Origin: Enterobacteriaceae endosymbiont of Plateumaris rustica
GTDB lineage: Bacteria > Pseudomonadota > Gammaproteobacteria > Enterobacterales > Enterobacteriaceae
Length of the DNA stretch: 64,000 nt
Assembly (NCBI RefSeq): GCF_012562965.1
Contig: NZ_CP046228.1
Span: forward strand, 434,938-498,937
Reading direction: 5' to 3'
In this document: positions 33,553-43,011 of the stretch, piece after piece
Layout: the number at the start of each line of letters is the position of its first letter
Numbering within the stretch: position 1 is the first letter of the stretch
The notes under the pieces: model-generated
Database searches by the model: none
What the model was told of the DNA's origin: nothing
What the model saw: only the letters and a program-made list of their open reading frames with translations
Program-made: the position numbers and the translations under genes

Positions 33553-34644
33553 ATGTCTAAAAAAAAAGTAATAGTTGCTATGTCTGGTGGTGTTGATTCT
33601 TCTATTTCTGCTTGGTTATTAAAAAAACAAAATTATCAAGTAGAAGGATTATTTATGAAAAATTGGGAAGAAGATGACAATAAAAATTGTAATATTAAAA
33701 AAGATTTATATGATGCACAAAAAATTTGCAATCAATTAAATATTCATTTACATAAAGTAAATTTTTCTTTTGAATATTGGGAACATGTTTTTAAAAATTT
33801 TCTTTATGAATATAAAATAGGTAATACACCAAATCCTGATATTTTATGCAATAAAATAATAAAATTTAAATATTTTATGAATTTTGCCTTAAAAAATTTA
33901 AAAGCAGATTATATAAGTACAGGACATTATGTCCGATGTAAAAAAATTAGACATAAATTTTATTTATTAAAAGGAATAGATAAAAATAAAGATCAAAGTT
34001 ATTTTTTATATACAATAAAAGAACAACAATTACAAAAAATTTTATTTCCTATTGGAGGATTAAATAAAATTGAAGTTCGCAAAATAGCAAAAAAATTAAA
34101 TTTTATTAATGCAAATAAAAAAGATTCTACAGGAATATGTTTTATAGGTAAAAAAAATTTTTTTGAATTTTTAAATAAATATTTATCCACGAAAAAAGGG
34201 GATATTATTGATTTAAATGGTAAAATTATCGGAAAACATAAAGGTTTAATACATTATACAATAGGACAACGTAAGAGAATAGGAGTAGGAGGTATATTAA
34301 ATAATTATAATCATAAACCATGGTATGTTATTAAAAAAGACATGAAAAAAAATATTTTAACTGTTGCTCAAGGTAAAAATAATTCTAATTTATTCTCTAT
34401 TGGATTAATAGCAAAAAATATTAATTGGATTAATTATCCAATAAAAAAAATAAATATTTGTTCCATTAAAACTAGATATAGACAAAAAGAAATAAATTGT
34501 AAAATTAAATTTTTAAATGAAAAAAAAATTCAAGTCTATTTTAATACCCCAATATCTAGTATTACTCCTGGACAATCAGCAGTATTTTATTCTGGGTCAA
34601 TTTGTTTAGGTGGAGGTATAATTGAAAAAAAAATTCATGTTTAA
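33553..34644 (+). CDS. mnmA: tRNA-specific 2-thiouridylase MnmA
   Basis: MnmA puts the 2-thio group on U34 of Lys, Glu and Gln tRNAs, using sulfur relayed from IscS through Tus proteins. The PP-loop AMSGGVDSSISAWLL is at the N-terminus, and the two catalytic cysteines are in NPDILCNKIIKF and DSTGICFIGK. Length is 363 residues against 368. It works on the same wobble base as MnmE, encoded at 39175-40539. The downstream E. coli neighbours hflD and purB are absent and replaced by a gene-free stretch. Confidence 0.97.
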   Translation: MSKKKVIVAMSGGVDSSISAWLLKKQNYQVEGLFMKNWEEDDNKNCNIKKDLYDAQKICNQLNIHLHKVNFSFEYWEHVFKNFLYEYKIGNTPNPDILCNKIIKFKYFMNFALKNLKADYISTGHYVRCKKIRHKFYLLKGIDKNKDQSYFLYTIKEQQLQKILFPIGGLNKIEVRKIAKKLNFINANKKDSTGICFIGKKNFFEFLNKYLSTKKGDIIDLNGKIIGKHKGLIHYTIGQRKRIGVGGILNNYNHKPWYVIKKDMKKNILTVAQGKNNSNLFSIGLIAKNINWINYPIKKINICSIKTRYRQKEINCKIKFLNEKKIQVYFNTPISSITPGQSAVFYSGSICLGGGIIEKKIHV

Positions 34645-35542
34645 TTTATTAATTTAAAAATTTTATATAAATAAAAATATTTATCTTAATATTTTATTCT
34701 TTAAAAGAACAAATATAATAATATTATTATATTAAAATTCATTCATTATATTATAAGATATTAGTAATTTATTAAAAATAATTATGTATAAATATATTAA
34801 AATTTTTTTATCCATATAACTAAAAATCAGATTTATTATATAATAAATCTTAATATTAATTAAATATAAATTAAGTAAAAGTTTTATTAAATTATTAAAA
34901 ATTACTTAAACTATTTATTCTCTTAATATAGATCCTTAAAATTATACTACTGAAATATTTTTTATATGATATATTATTAACAATAATATTATTAATTTTA
35001 ATAAAAATATTTCACAATATATATCATATAAAATATTTTGATAAAATATTATAAAAAATATATTTATTTATCAAAACTATCTTATAAAATTAATCATATT
35101 TTATTTAAAATAAATAGGAAAAAATTTAATAATGACTAATATAATTATATAGTTTATTACAAAAAAACTACTTATTTTAAGATAGTAAATCCTTAATATA
35201 TTATTTTAAAAAATTGTTTTAAAAAATTCTATAATATTTATTATTATAATTAAAAATATTAAATATTAATAAAAATCATTTAAAAAAATTAAAAAAATCA
35301 GTAAATAATTGATAAAATAATAAAAATTATTTTAAATATAAGTAATATGAAAAATTTATATAAAATAATAAAAAATTAATTTAAAAAAATATTTTATTAG
35401 AATTAATATATAATTATATTTAAAAAATATTATTAATAATAATTACATTAATAATTCTATAGAATTAACTAAAAATTTTTAAGTAATAAAATTTAATATA
35501 TATTAAATTTATTAATTATATTATATTAGCTAGAGCTTATTT
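34645..35542. other. Gene-free, inverted-repeat-rich spacer between mnmA and potA
   Basis: No protein or known RNA could be recognised in these 900 bases on either strand. They contain a perfect 22-base palindrome at 34829-34850 and a near-perfect inverted repeat of about 20 bases, with a two-base bulge, between 34953-34975 and 35016-35039. Further short arms follow: TTTTGATAAA against TTTATCAAAA, and CTATCTTA against TAAGATAG, within 35036-35190. In E. coli hflD, purB and phoPQ lie near mnmA and pepT lies near pot, so this may be the erased site of one or more of these. Confidence 0.55.
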
Positions 35543-36658
35543 ATGAAAAAAAATATTCAAAAAGTATTGGTTAATCTTAATAATATTAGTAAATCTTATT
35601 TTGGAAAAAAAATTATTTCTAATTTTTATTTAACTATAAATAATGGTGAATTTATTACTTTATTAGGACCATCAGGTTGTGGTAAAACAACTATATTAAG
35701 ATTAATAGCTGGACTAGAAAAAGTTGATAGTGGTTCTATAACATTAGATCAAAAAATAATTACTCATACTTCAGCAGAAAATAGACAAATTAATACTGTT
35801 TTTCAAAATTATGCTTTATTTCCTCATATGTCTGTATTTGATAATATTGCTTTTGGATTAAAAATGCAAAAAAAACCATATAAAGAAATAATATCTAGAG
35901 TAAAAAATATCTTATATATGATTCAATTACAAAATTTTGCTAATAGAAAACCTTACGAATTATCTGGAGGACAACAACAAAGAGTAGCTATAGCTAGAGC
36001 TATTGTAAATAAACCTAGAATTTTACTTTTAGATGAATCATTATCAGCTTTGGACTATAGATTAAGAAGAAAAATGCAAAATGAATTAAAAATGTTACAA
36101 AGAAAATTAGGAATTACTTTTGTATTTGTTACTCATAATCAAGAAGAAGCATTAATGATGTCAGATCGTATTGTTGTATTACGTAATGGTAAGATAGAAC
36201 AAGATGGAACACCTAGAGAAATATATGAAGAACCAAAAAATTTATTTGTTGCTAAATTTATAGGTGATATAAATATATTTAATGCTACTATTATTAAAAA
36301 ATTAAATAATACACAAGTTACAGTTAATTTAGAAGGATATTTATGTAATATACAAGTTCCATTTACTGTAATTCTAGGAGAAAAGATACATGTCTTATTA
36401 AGACCAGAAGATTTAAGAATAAAAGAAATAGATATCCATAATCAATATATTCATGGTTTAATTGGATATGTTAAAGATCAAAGTTATAAAGGCATGACAT
36501 TAGAAACTATTCTAGAACTTGAAAATGGTAAAATAATTACTGTAAGTGAATTTTTTAATGAAAATGATCCAGATTTTAATCATTCTATTAATCAAAAAAT
36601 GATAATTAATTGGGTTGAAACATGGGAGGTAGTATTACCTTATGAAAAAAATAACTAA
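35543..36658 (+). CDS. potA: Spermidine/putrescine ABC transporter ATPase PotA
   Basis: PotA powers polyamine import through PotB and PotC. The Walker A is [10 protein letters not shown] near residue 45, the signature [14 protein letters not shown] near 140, Walker [13 protein letters not shown] near 160, and the switch His is in THNQEEAL. The C-terminal regulatory TOBE-type domain ([24 protein letters not shown]) matches PotA and not the broader MalK group. Length is 371 residues against 378. It overlaps potB by 17 bases, indicating translational coupling. Confidence 0.96.
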   Translation: MKKNIQKVLVNLNNISKSYFGKKIISNFYLTINNGEFITLLGPSGCGKTTILRLIAGLEKVDSGSITLDQKIITHTSAENRQINTVFQNYALFPHMSVFDNIAFGLKMQKKPYKEIISRVKNILYMIQLQNFANRKPYELSGGQQQRVAIARAIVNKPRILLLDESLSALDYRLRRKMQNELKMLQRKLGITFVFVTHNQEEALMMSDRIVVLRNGKIEQDGTPREIYEEPKNLFVAKFIGDINIFNATIIKKLNNTQVTVNLEGYLCNIQVPFTVILGEKIHVLLRPEDLRIKEIDIHNQYIHGLIGYVKDQSYKGMTLETILELENGKIITVSEFFNENDPDFNHSINQKMIINWVETWEVVLPYEKNN

Positions 36659-37508
36659 ATATTCTAAAAAAATAATAATTTTTATAGTAATAAGTTGGTT
36701 ATTATTATTTATTTTCCTTCCAAATTTAATAATAATGATTATTAGTTTTACAACAAAAGATGATATTAATTTTATTAAATTTAATTTCAATTTAAATAAT
36801 TATAAACTTATATTAGATAATTTATATATGAATATATTTATATATTCTTTATATATATCATTCATAACAACAATAATTTGTCTTATTATTGGATATTTAT
36901 TTTCATGGTGTTTAATTAAAATATCATATTATTACAGATCTATAATGTTATTTTTTTTATTTTTACCTTTCTGGGTTAATTCATTAATTAGAATTTTTTC
37001 TTTAAAAAATTTTTTCAGTGTACATGGTTATTTTAATAAAACACTTATTTATCTAAAATTAATTAATCATCCTATACATATTATATATACTTCTTTTGCT
37101 ATTGTTTTAGGACTAGTATATATTTTATTACCTTTTATGATTATACCAATATATTATAGTCTAGAAAAATTAGATATGTTCTGCGTAGAAGCTGCTAAAG
37201 ATTTGGGAGCTAAACCATGGAAAAATTTTTTTTATATAATATTACCATTAACATTATCAGGAATTATTTCAGGATCTTTATTAGTATTTTTACCTTCTAT
37301 GGGAATGTTTTATATTGCAGACTTAATGGGTGGTACAAAAAATTTATTAATAGGAAATATTATAAAAAATCAATTTCTTAATATAAGAGATTGGCCATTA
37401 GGTGCTAGTTTAAGTAATATAGTAATATTAATTACAGGAATATTTTTAATATTATATTATAAATTAATACAAATTTTTAATAAAAAGGAATTTTTAAAAA
37501 ATGTTTAA
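36642..37508 (+). CDS. potB: Spermidine/putrescine ABC transporter permease PotB
   Basis: PotB is one of the two membrane subunits. The 288 residues contain about six membrane helices and the EAA loop [20 protein letters not shown] near residue 180, which contacts Pot[32 protein letters not shown] and [12 protein letters not shown] match E. coli PotB (275 residues). The overlaps with both potA and potC keep the operon tight. Confidence 0.95.
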   Translation: MKKITKYSKKIIIFIVISWLLLFIFLPNLIIMIISFTTKDDINFIKFNFNLNNYKLILDNLYMNIFIYSLYISFITTIICLIIGYLFSWCLIKISYYYRSIMLFFLFLPFWVNSLIRIFSLKNFFSVHGYFNKTLIYLKLINHPIHIIYTSFAIVLGLVYILLPFMIIPIYYSLEKLDMFCVEAAKDLGAKPWKNFFYIILPLTLSGIISGSLLVFLPSMGMFYIADLMGGTKNLLIGNIIKNQFLNIRDWPLGASLSNIVILITGIFLILYYKLIQIFNKKEFLKNV

Positions 37509-38313
37509 AAATTTTTTACGTAATATTTTTATAATTTTAATATATAGTTGGTTTTATATTCCTATAATTATTCTTATAATAGATTCTTTTAATTCATCTA
37601 ATTTTAGTACTCAATGGCAAGGATTTAGTATAAAATGGTATTATTACATAATAAATAATAATTTTTTATTAGAAGCAACATATCATTCATTAATAATTGC
37701 TATAATTTCTGCAACATTTTCGACAATAATAGGTTTTTTAACTGCCATTACATTATATTATTATTGTAATTTATATATTATGAAATTATTTATTAGTATT
37801 TTATTATTTATAGTTATTGTATCACCTGATATTATTATGGCTATATCTTTATTATTATTATTTATATTATTTAATTTAACATTAGGTTTTTGGACATTAT
37901 TATTATCTCATATAACTTTTTGTATTCCGTACGTTGTTATTACAATCTATTCTAGATTAAAAAATTTTGATAATCATATTTTAGAATCAGCTAAAGATCT
38001 AGGAGCAAATAATAATATTATTATCTTAAAAATAATATTACCATTAATATTTCCTGTAATATTATCTAGTTGGTTATTAAGTTTTGCTTTATCTATGGAT
38101 GATATAACAATTTCAACTTTTGTAACTGGACCAACTTATGAAATATTACCATTAAAAATTTATTCTATGGTTAAAATAGGTATTTCTCCTGAAATAAATG
38201 CTTTAGCTACTATATTAATTATAATTTCTTTATTTTTATTTTTATGTAGTAGAATAATTTTAAATAAATTTTATAAAAATAATCATCAAATTAATTATTT
38301 TAAGAAATTTTAA
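37501..38313 (+). CDS. potC: Spermidine/putrescine ABC transporter permease PotC
   Basis: PotC is the second permease subunit, 270 residues against 264. The EAA loop is ESAKDLGANNNIIILKIILP near residue 160, and LSMDDITISTFVTGPTYEILPLKIYSM near 200 is the conserved PotC region. It overlaps the end of potB by eight bases. In E. coli potD, the periplasmic spermidine-binding protein, follows; here the next gene is mutM on the other strand, 39 bases on, so the transporter lacks its usual receptor at this locus. Confidence 0.95.
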   Translation: MFKNFLRNIFIILIYSWFYIPIIILIIDSFNSSNFSTQWQGFSIKWYYYIINNNFLLEATYHSLIIAIISATFSTIIGFLTAITLYYYCNLYIMKLFISILLFIVIVSPDIIMAISLLLLFILFNLTLGFWTLLLSHITFCIPYVVITIYSRLKNFDNHILESAKDLGANNNIIILKIILPLIFPVILSSWLLSFALSMDDITISTFVTGPTYEILPLKIYSMVKIGISPEINALATILIIISLFLFLCSRIILNKFYKNNHQINYFKKF

Positions 38314-38351
38314 AAAAATATTAAATTAATAATTAGATATTTATAAAAAAA

Positions 38352-39164
38352 TTAAATTTGACATATAGAACAAAAAAAAGTACTTCTATTTCTATGAATC
38401 ATTTTAAAAATTTTTGTTTTACATATTTTACATAATTTATTATTTCTTCCATATACAAATAAAAATTTACTAAAATTTCCTTTTTTACCATAAGGATCGA
38501 TATAATTACATATTGAAGTACCTCCATTTTTTATGGATATATATAAAATATGTTTAATATTTTTAACTAAAATATCTATTTCTATAAAAGTTAAAGTATT
38601 AGATTTTCTATAAGGTAAAATTTTTGATATGAATAATGATTCGTTAGAATATATATTCCCAATTCCTACAACTATTTCATTCATCATTAATAAAACTTTT
38701 ATTGGTATTTTTTTTATTTGAGTAATTTGATATAAATAAGTACTATTAAATTTATTATTAAGAGGTTCAGGACCTAATTTGTTTAAAAATTTATTTTTTT
38801 TATAATTTTTATCACTCCATATCCAAAAACCAAATTTTCTGATATCTGAATAACGTAAAATAATATTATTATTAATAATTAAATCTATATGATCATTTTT
38901 CAAAATTTTTTTATATTTTTTAATAATTAATAAATTTCCTGTCATACCTAAATGAACAATAATTGAATTATTTTGTAATAAAAATATTATATATCTTCCA
39001 CGACGTTTTATATTTATAATTTTTTGATTATTAATATTAATTATTTCTTTTGGTATTAAATATTTTAATTTTTTATTTCTTACTATAGAATAATTGATAT
39101 TATAACCTTTTAAATAAGGTGATATTATATTTTTAATAATTTCTATTTCTGGTAATTCTGGCAT
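38352..39164 (-). CDS. mutM: Formamidopyrimidine-DNA glycosylase (Fpg)
   Basis: MutM removes 8-oxoguanine and opened purines from DNA and cuts the abasic site. The mature enzyme needs Pro2 as nucleophile, so the start is ATG at 39164 (MPELPEIEII), although the frame is open seven codons further up. The H2TH region and IGNIYSNESLFISKILP are present, and the C-terminal zinc finger has paired cysteines in CKICKTK and CSICQI. Length is 270 residues against 269. It lies 10 bases after mnmE; in E. coli mutM is elsewhere (rpmG-coaD), so this is a rearranged junction. Confidence 0.96.
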   Translation of the reverse strand: MPELPEIEIIKNIISPYLKGYNINYSIVRNKKLKYLIPKEIININNQKIINIKRRGRYIIFLLQNNSIIVHLGMTGNLLIIKKYKKILKNDHIDLIINNNIILRYSDIRKFGFWIWSDKNYKKNKFLNKLGPEPLNNKFNSTYLYQITQIKKIPIKVLLMMNEIVVGIGNIYSNESLFISKILPYRKSNTLTFIEIDILVKNIKHILYISIKNGGTSICNYIDPYGKKGNFSKFLFVYGRNNKLCKICKTKIFKMIHRNRSTFFCSICQI

Positions 39165-39174
39165 TTTAATAAAT

Positions 39175-40539
39175 TTATTTACCAATACAAAATTTAGAAA
39201 AAATATTTTCTAATAAATTTTTTGAAGTAAATTTTCCTGTTATATTATCAAGTTCTATTTGAGCTAATTTTAAATTTTCAGATAATAATTCAATTGGAGA
39301 ATCAATAGACGAAAATATTAATTTTCCTTCCTGGATATAATTAAATACTAATTTTAATATATTAATATGTCTCGCTCTTGAAGTAAACATATCTTCAGTA
39401 TTATGTTTATAAGTAATATTTTTTTTAATATAATTTATTAATATAGGTATACCTTTTTTAGTTTTTACTGATAATTTGATAGTGATAAATTCACTGTTTG
39501 TGATAATTTCAGGATTGTTATTTGTTAAATCTATTTTATTTCTAATAATAATAATTGGTATTTTTTTTATAAAATTACTTAAATAATTATTTATAATTTT
39601 TGATAAATTATTATTAGTTATATTATCATTTACTATTAAAAATAAATAATTTGCTTTATTAATTTCATTAATAGTTTTTTTTATTCCAATATTTTCAATT
39701 ATATTTTTTGTTTTTCTAATACCAGCTGTATCAATAATTTGTATTGGAATAGAATTAATATAAATTTTTTCATATAAAATATCTCTAGTAGTACCTGGAA
39801 TATTAGTAATAATAGATACATTTCTCTTAGAGAGTAAATTTATTAAACTAGATTTTCCAGAATTAGGTGGACCTACAAAAATAATTTTTATTCCATCTCT
39901 AATACTTATTCCATAATTAACATATTTTATTAATTTTGATAAATCATTTAATAATGTTTCTAATTTTATTAAAATATCTACTTTAAATAAATTTATATTA
40001 TTTTCTTCAAATTCAATAAAAGATTCAATATTAGATCTAAGATCAATAATATTTTTTTTAAATTTATTTAAAAAAACTGAAAAATTTCCATTAAGTAAAT
40101 TCATAGCTGAAAAAACAGCCGTTTTAGAATTAGCTGAAATTAAATCACTAATAGCTTCTGCTTGTGTTAAATCTATTTTTTTATTTAAAAAAGCTCTTTC
40201 TGAAAATTCTCCAGGATTTGCTATCCTAATTCCAGGAAAAGTCATAATATATCTAATTAATAAATCTAATATAATAGGTCCTCCATGACATTGTAATTCA
40301 AAAACATCTTCTCCTGTAAATGAATTAGGTTTCGGAAACCATAATGCTATTCCTTTATCTATTATTTTTGTTTTATAAAAAAAAGGTAGATAATATGCAT
40401 ATCTAGGTTTCATATAGGAAATATGTAATATATTTTTCATTACATTAATAGAATTATTTCCTGATACTCTTATAATACCTATACTACCCTGACCTAAAGG
40501 AGTTGCTCTTGCAATTATTGTATTTGTATTTTTTTGCAT
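39175..40539 (-). CDS. mnmE: tRNA modification GTPase MnmE
   Basis: MnmE with MnmG builds the 5-carboxymethylaminomethyl group on U34 of several tRNAs. The N-terminal tetrahydrofolate-binding domain has GEFSERAFLNKKIDLTQAE near residue 115. The G domain has GPPNSGKSSLINLL near 225, a DTAGIRKT switch and an NKIDL motif. The C-terminal SKFCIGK keeps the functional cysteine. The length of 454 residues equals E. coli. It follows yidC by 21 bases, matching the E. coli rpmH-rnpA-yidC-mnmE order. Confidence 0.97.
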   Translation of the reverse strand: MQKNTNTIIARATPLGQGSIGIIRVSGNNSINVMKNILHISYMKPRYAYYLPFFYKTKIIDKGIALWFPKPNSFTGEDVFELQCHGGPIILDLLIRYIMTFPGIRIANPGEFSERAFLNKKIDLTQAEAISDLISANSKTAVFSAMNLLNGNFSVFLNKFKKNIIDLRSNIESFIEFEENNINLFKVDILIKLETLLNDLSKLIKYVNYGISIRDGIKIIFVGPPNSGKSSLINLLSKRNVSIITNIPGTTRDILYEKIYINSIPIQIIDTAGIRKTKNIIENIGIKKTINEINKANYLFLIVNDNITNNNLSKIINNYLSNFIKKIPIIIIRNKIDLTNNNPEIITNSEFITIKLSVKTKKGIPILINYIKKNITYKHNTEDMFTSRARHINILKLVFNYIQEGKLIFSSIDSPIELLSENLKLAQIELDNITGKFTSKNLLENIFSKFCIGK

Positions 40540-40560
40540 TATTATTAAATTAAAATTTAA

Positions 40561-42153
40561 TCATTTATATTTAGAATAAATAAGTTGTTGTTGTACTATT
40601 GTTACTATATTACTGATTATATAATATAAAACTAAACCAGAAGGAAACCATAAAAAGAATAAACTAAAAAAAAATGGTATTATATTCATAATATTTTTTT
40701 GAATAGGATCATCATATGTATTTTTTGAAGTTTTTTGAATAAAATACATAGTAAAACCCATTACTATAGGTAATATATAATAAGGATCTTGCGATGATAA
40801 ATCTTTAATCCAAAAAATAAATGGAGCATGACGTAATTCTACGGAATTAATTAACATATAATATAATGCTAAAAATATTGGCATTTGTATTATAAAAGGA
40901 AAACATCCTCCTAAAGGATTTAATTTTTCTTTTTTATATAATTTTATTATTTCTTGACTTAAAAGATGTTTATTATTTGAATATTGTTCTTTAATTTTTT
41001 GAATTTTTGGTTGTAAAATACGCATTTTAGCAATTGTAATATATTGTGTCCTAGATAAAGGATACATTATAATTCTTACTATTAAAGTGATAATAATTAT
41101 AGCTATTCCCCAATTTCCTATTAATTTATATAATAAATTAAGTAATTTAAATAATGGTTTAGATAAAAACCATAAGATTCCATAATCAACAGTGAAATCT
41201 AAATATGGAGCAATTTTTGACATTTGTTCTTGAATTTCAGGACCAATCCAGAGAGTTGATGACAAAATTTGCTTATGTTTAGGTAAAATAATATTTGTAG
41301 ATGATTTAAAATTAATACCTACAGTATTGTTATCAATTTTTTTTGTATATATTATATTATTTTTATTTTTTGGTAAAATCCAAGCAGAAACAAAATATTG
41401 TTGTAACATTGCAATCCATCCCTGATTTGAATTTATATTAATATTTTTATTTTCTAAAACATCATTAAATGTGTGTTTTTTAAATTTATATTTTTCAGTT
41501 GAATAAGCTATTCCTCTAAAAGCTTTCATAGATAAACTATTTTTTTTATCTAAATATTTTTGAGGTATATTAACTGACTGTTTTATTTCACCAAACATTC
41601 CTATTTCTATAGGTTTTTTACTATTATTAAAAAATTCATGTTCTATATTAATAGAAAAATTATTTTTTTTAAAAATAAAAACTTTTACATACAAAATATT
41701 ATTTTTTAAAAAAAATAAAGGAACTTTTAATATATTTTTATATTTTTCTAATTGAAAATAAAATTTATTTGTAAAGAAATTAGGACTAATAAAAGATTTT
41801 TTAAAATTATTATTTTTTTGAAAAATACCACTATTTACTTGATAAATAAAATCTGAATGATTACTTAATAAAGTAAATAATTTTTTAGAATGTAATGTTT
41901 CTGAATAATTTATTAATTGTACTTTATCAATATTACCTCCATTAGGATTTATAAATAATAGAAATTTATCAGTTTTAACTATAATTTTTCTATTACTATA
42001 TAAATTAATTTGTTTAAAATTATTTTTTGTAATATTTTTATATTTTACATATTTACTAATATTTACATAATTATTTATTTTTTGCCAATTATACCAAATA
42101 AAAAAACTAATTAAAATAAAAGTAATAACAATAATATTTCGCTGTGAATACAT
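40561..42153 (-). CDS. yidC: Membrane protein insertase YidC
   Basis: YidC inserts inner-membrane proteins, alone or with SecYEG; the F0 c subunit is a classic client. It has one N-terminal membrane helix (ITFILISFFIWYNW), a periplasmic domain of about 300 residues that is diverged here, and five C-terminal helices. Conserved stretches are GNWGIAIIIITLIVRI, PLSRTQYITIAKMR, LNPLGGCFPFIIQMPIFLALY and SGLVLYYIISN. Length is 530 residues against 548. The small yidD gene normally between yidC and rnpA is absent; only 119 bases separate them. Confidence 0.96.
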   Translation of the reverse strand: MYSQRNIIVITFILISFFIWYNWQKINNYVNISKYVKYKNITKNNFKQINLYSNRKIIVKTDKFLLFINPNGGNIDKVQLINYSETLHSKKLFTLLSNHSDFIYQVNSGIFQKNNNFKKSFISPNFFTNKFYFQLEKYKNILKVPLFFLKNNILYVKVFIFKKNNFSINIEHEFFNNSKKPIEIGMFGEIKQSVNIPQKYLDKKNSLSMKAFRGIAYSTEKYKFKKHTFNDVLENKNININSNQGWIAMLQQYFVSAWILPKNKNNIIYTKKIDNNTVGINFKSSTNIILPKHKQILSSTLWIGPEIQEQMSKIAPYLDFTVDYGILWFLSKPLFKLLNLLYKLIGNWGIAIIIITLIVRIIMYPLSRTQYITIAKMRILQPKIQKIKEQYSNNKHLLSQEIIKLYKKEKLNPLGGCFPFIIQMPIFLALYYMLINSVELRHAPFIFWIKDLSSQDPYYILPIVMGFTMYFIQKTSKNTYDDPIQKNIMNIIPFFFSLFFLWFPSGLVLYYIISNIVTIVQQQLIYSKYK

Positions 42154-42272
42154 TATTTAATTTTCTCTATTATATTTAATAATATAGAAATTATTGAATT
42201 TCTATATAAATTTATTTTTTAATATTTTATATATTTTAAATTAATAATTTATTATTTAAAATAATATAATAA

Positions 42273-42617
42273 TTATATTATATATATATTCCATAATTTT
42301 TTTAAATATTTTTTATATTTAATATAATTAATATTAATTATATTTTTATTTGTTAATATAACAACAAAATCTCTAATAGGAAATTTATATTGATTTAAAC
42401 GAAAATATTCACGAATAATTCTTTTTATTTTATTTCTAATATAGGATTTACTTATATTTTTTTTAGGTATAATAATACCTAACCTTGAATATTGAAATAT
42501 ATTTTTTTTACTTAAAATTATATAATATTTATTACTTTTTTTATATGAATTATTTGAAATAAAATTAAAACAGTATGATAATAAACGCTTTTTTTTAGAA
42601 AAATTTAAATTATTCAT
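42273..42617 (-). CDS. rnpA: Ribonuclease P protein component
   Basis: RnpA is the protein cofactor of RNase P, which trims tRNA 5' ends. The 114 residues (119 in E. coli) keep the RNR-type motif as YIRNKIKRIIREYFR near residue 60, plus RLGIIIPKKN. The rest is diverged and very basic, as expected. The RNA partner is not in this window. It lies 14 bases after rpmH on the minus strand. Confidence 0.92.
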   Translation of the reverse strand: MNNLNFSKKKRLLSYCFNFISNNSYKKSNKYYIILSKKNIFQYSRLGIIIPKKNISKSYIRNKIKRIIREYFRLNQYKFPIRDFVVILTNKNIININYIKYKKYLKKLWNIYII

Positions 42618-42631
42618 TTAAATTTTATAAT

Positions 42632-42778
42632 TTATTTTTTATCAGATACACTTAAATTAACACGACCTTTGGCACGACGTCTATTTAAAATTTGACGTCC
42701 ATTTTTTGTTGACATTCTAACTCTAAATCCATGAACTCTTTTTTTTTTTAATATAGATGGTTGGAAAGTACGTTTCAT
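42632..42778 (-). CDS. rpmH: 50S ribosomal protein L34
   Basis: This 48-residue frame reads [19 protein letters not shown] and continues through [18 protein letters not shown], an unmistakable L34 (46 residues in E. coli). The lysine-rich part is encoded by a run of 11 A (42739-42749), which keeps frame. It starts the rpmH-rnpA-yidC-mnmE-mutM leftward group and faces dnaN across 233 bases. In E. coli dnaA lies between dnaN and this divergent junction; it is absent here. Confidence 0.97.
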   Translation of the reverse strand: MKRTFQPSILKKKRVHGFRVRMSTKNGRQILNRRRAKGRVNLSVSDKK

Positions 42779-43011
42779 TATAAATTACCTAATTAAATAC
42801 AATTTTTCTCTATAATTATTATTACATAAATAAAATTTAATTTATATAATTTTAATAAAATTAATTATTTCAAAATTTAAAATGAATATTATTGATTAAT
42901 AGAATTAAATTAATGTATAATAATATTATATTATTTAACAATACATTATTATAATAGTTAAAAACTACAAAATAATATTTAAAATTTAAAATAGTAACTT
43001 TTTATATAAAT

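Noticed and set aside
34800..34815. DnaA-box-like TTATCCATA
   Set aside because: One mismatch to TTATCCACA and solitary; too common by chance in this composition to claim an origin.
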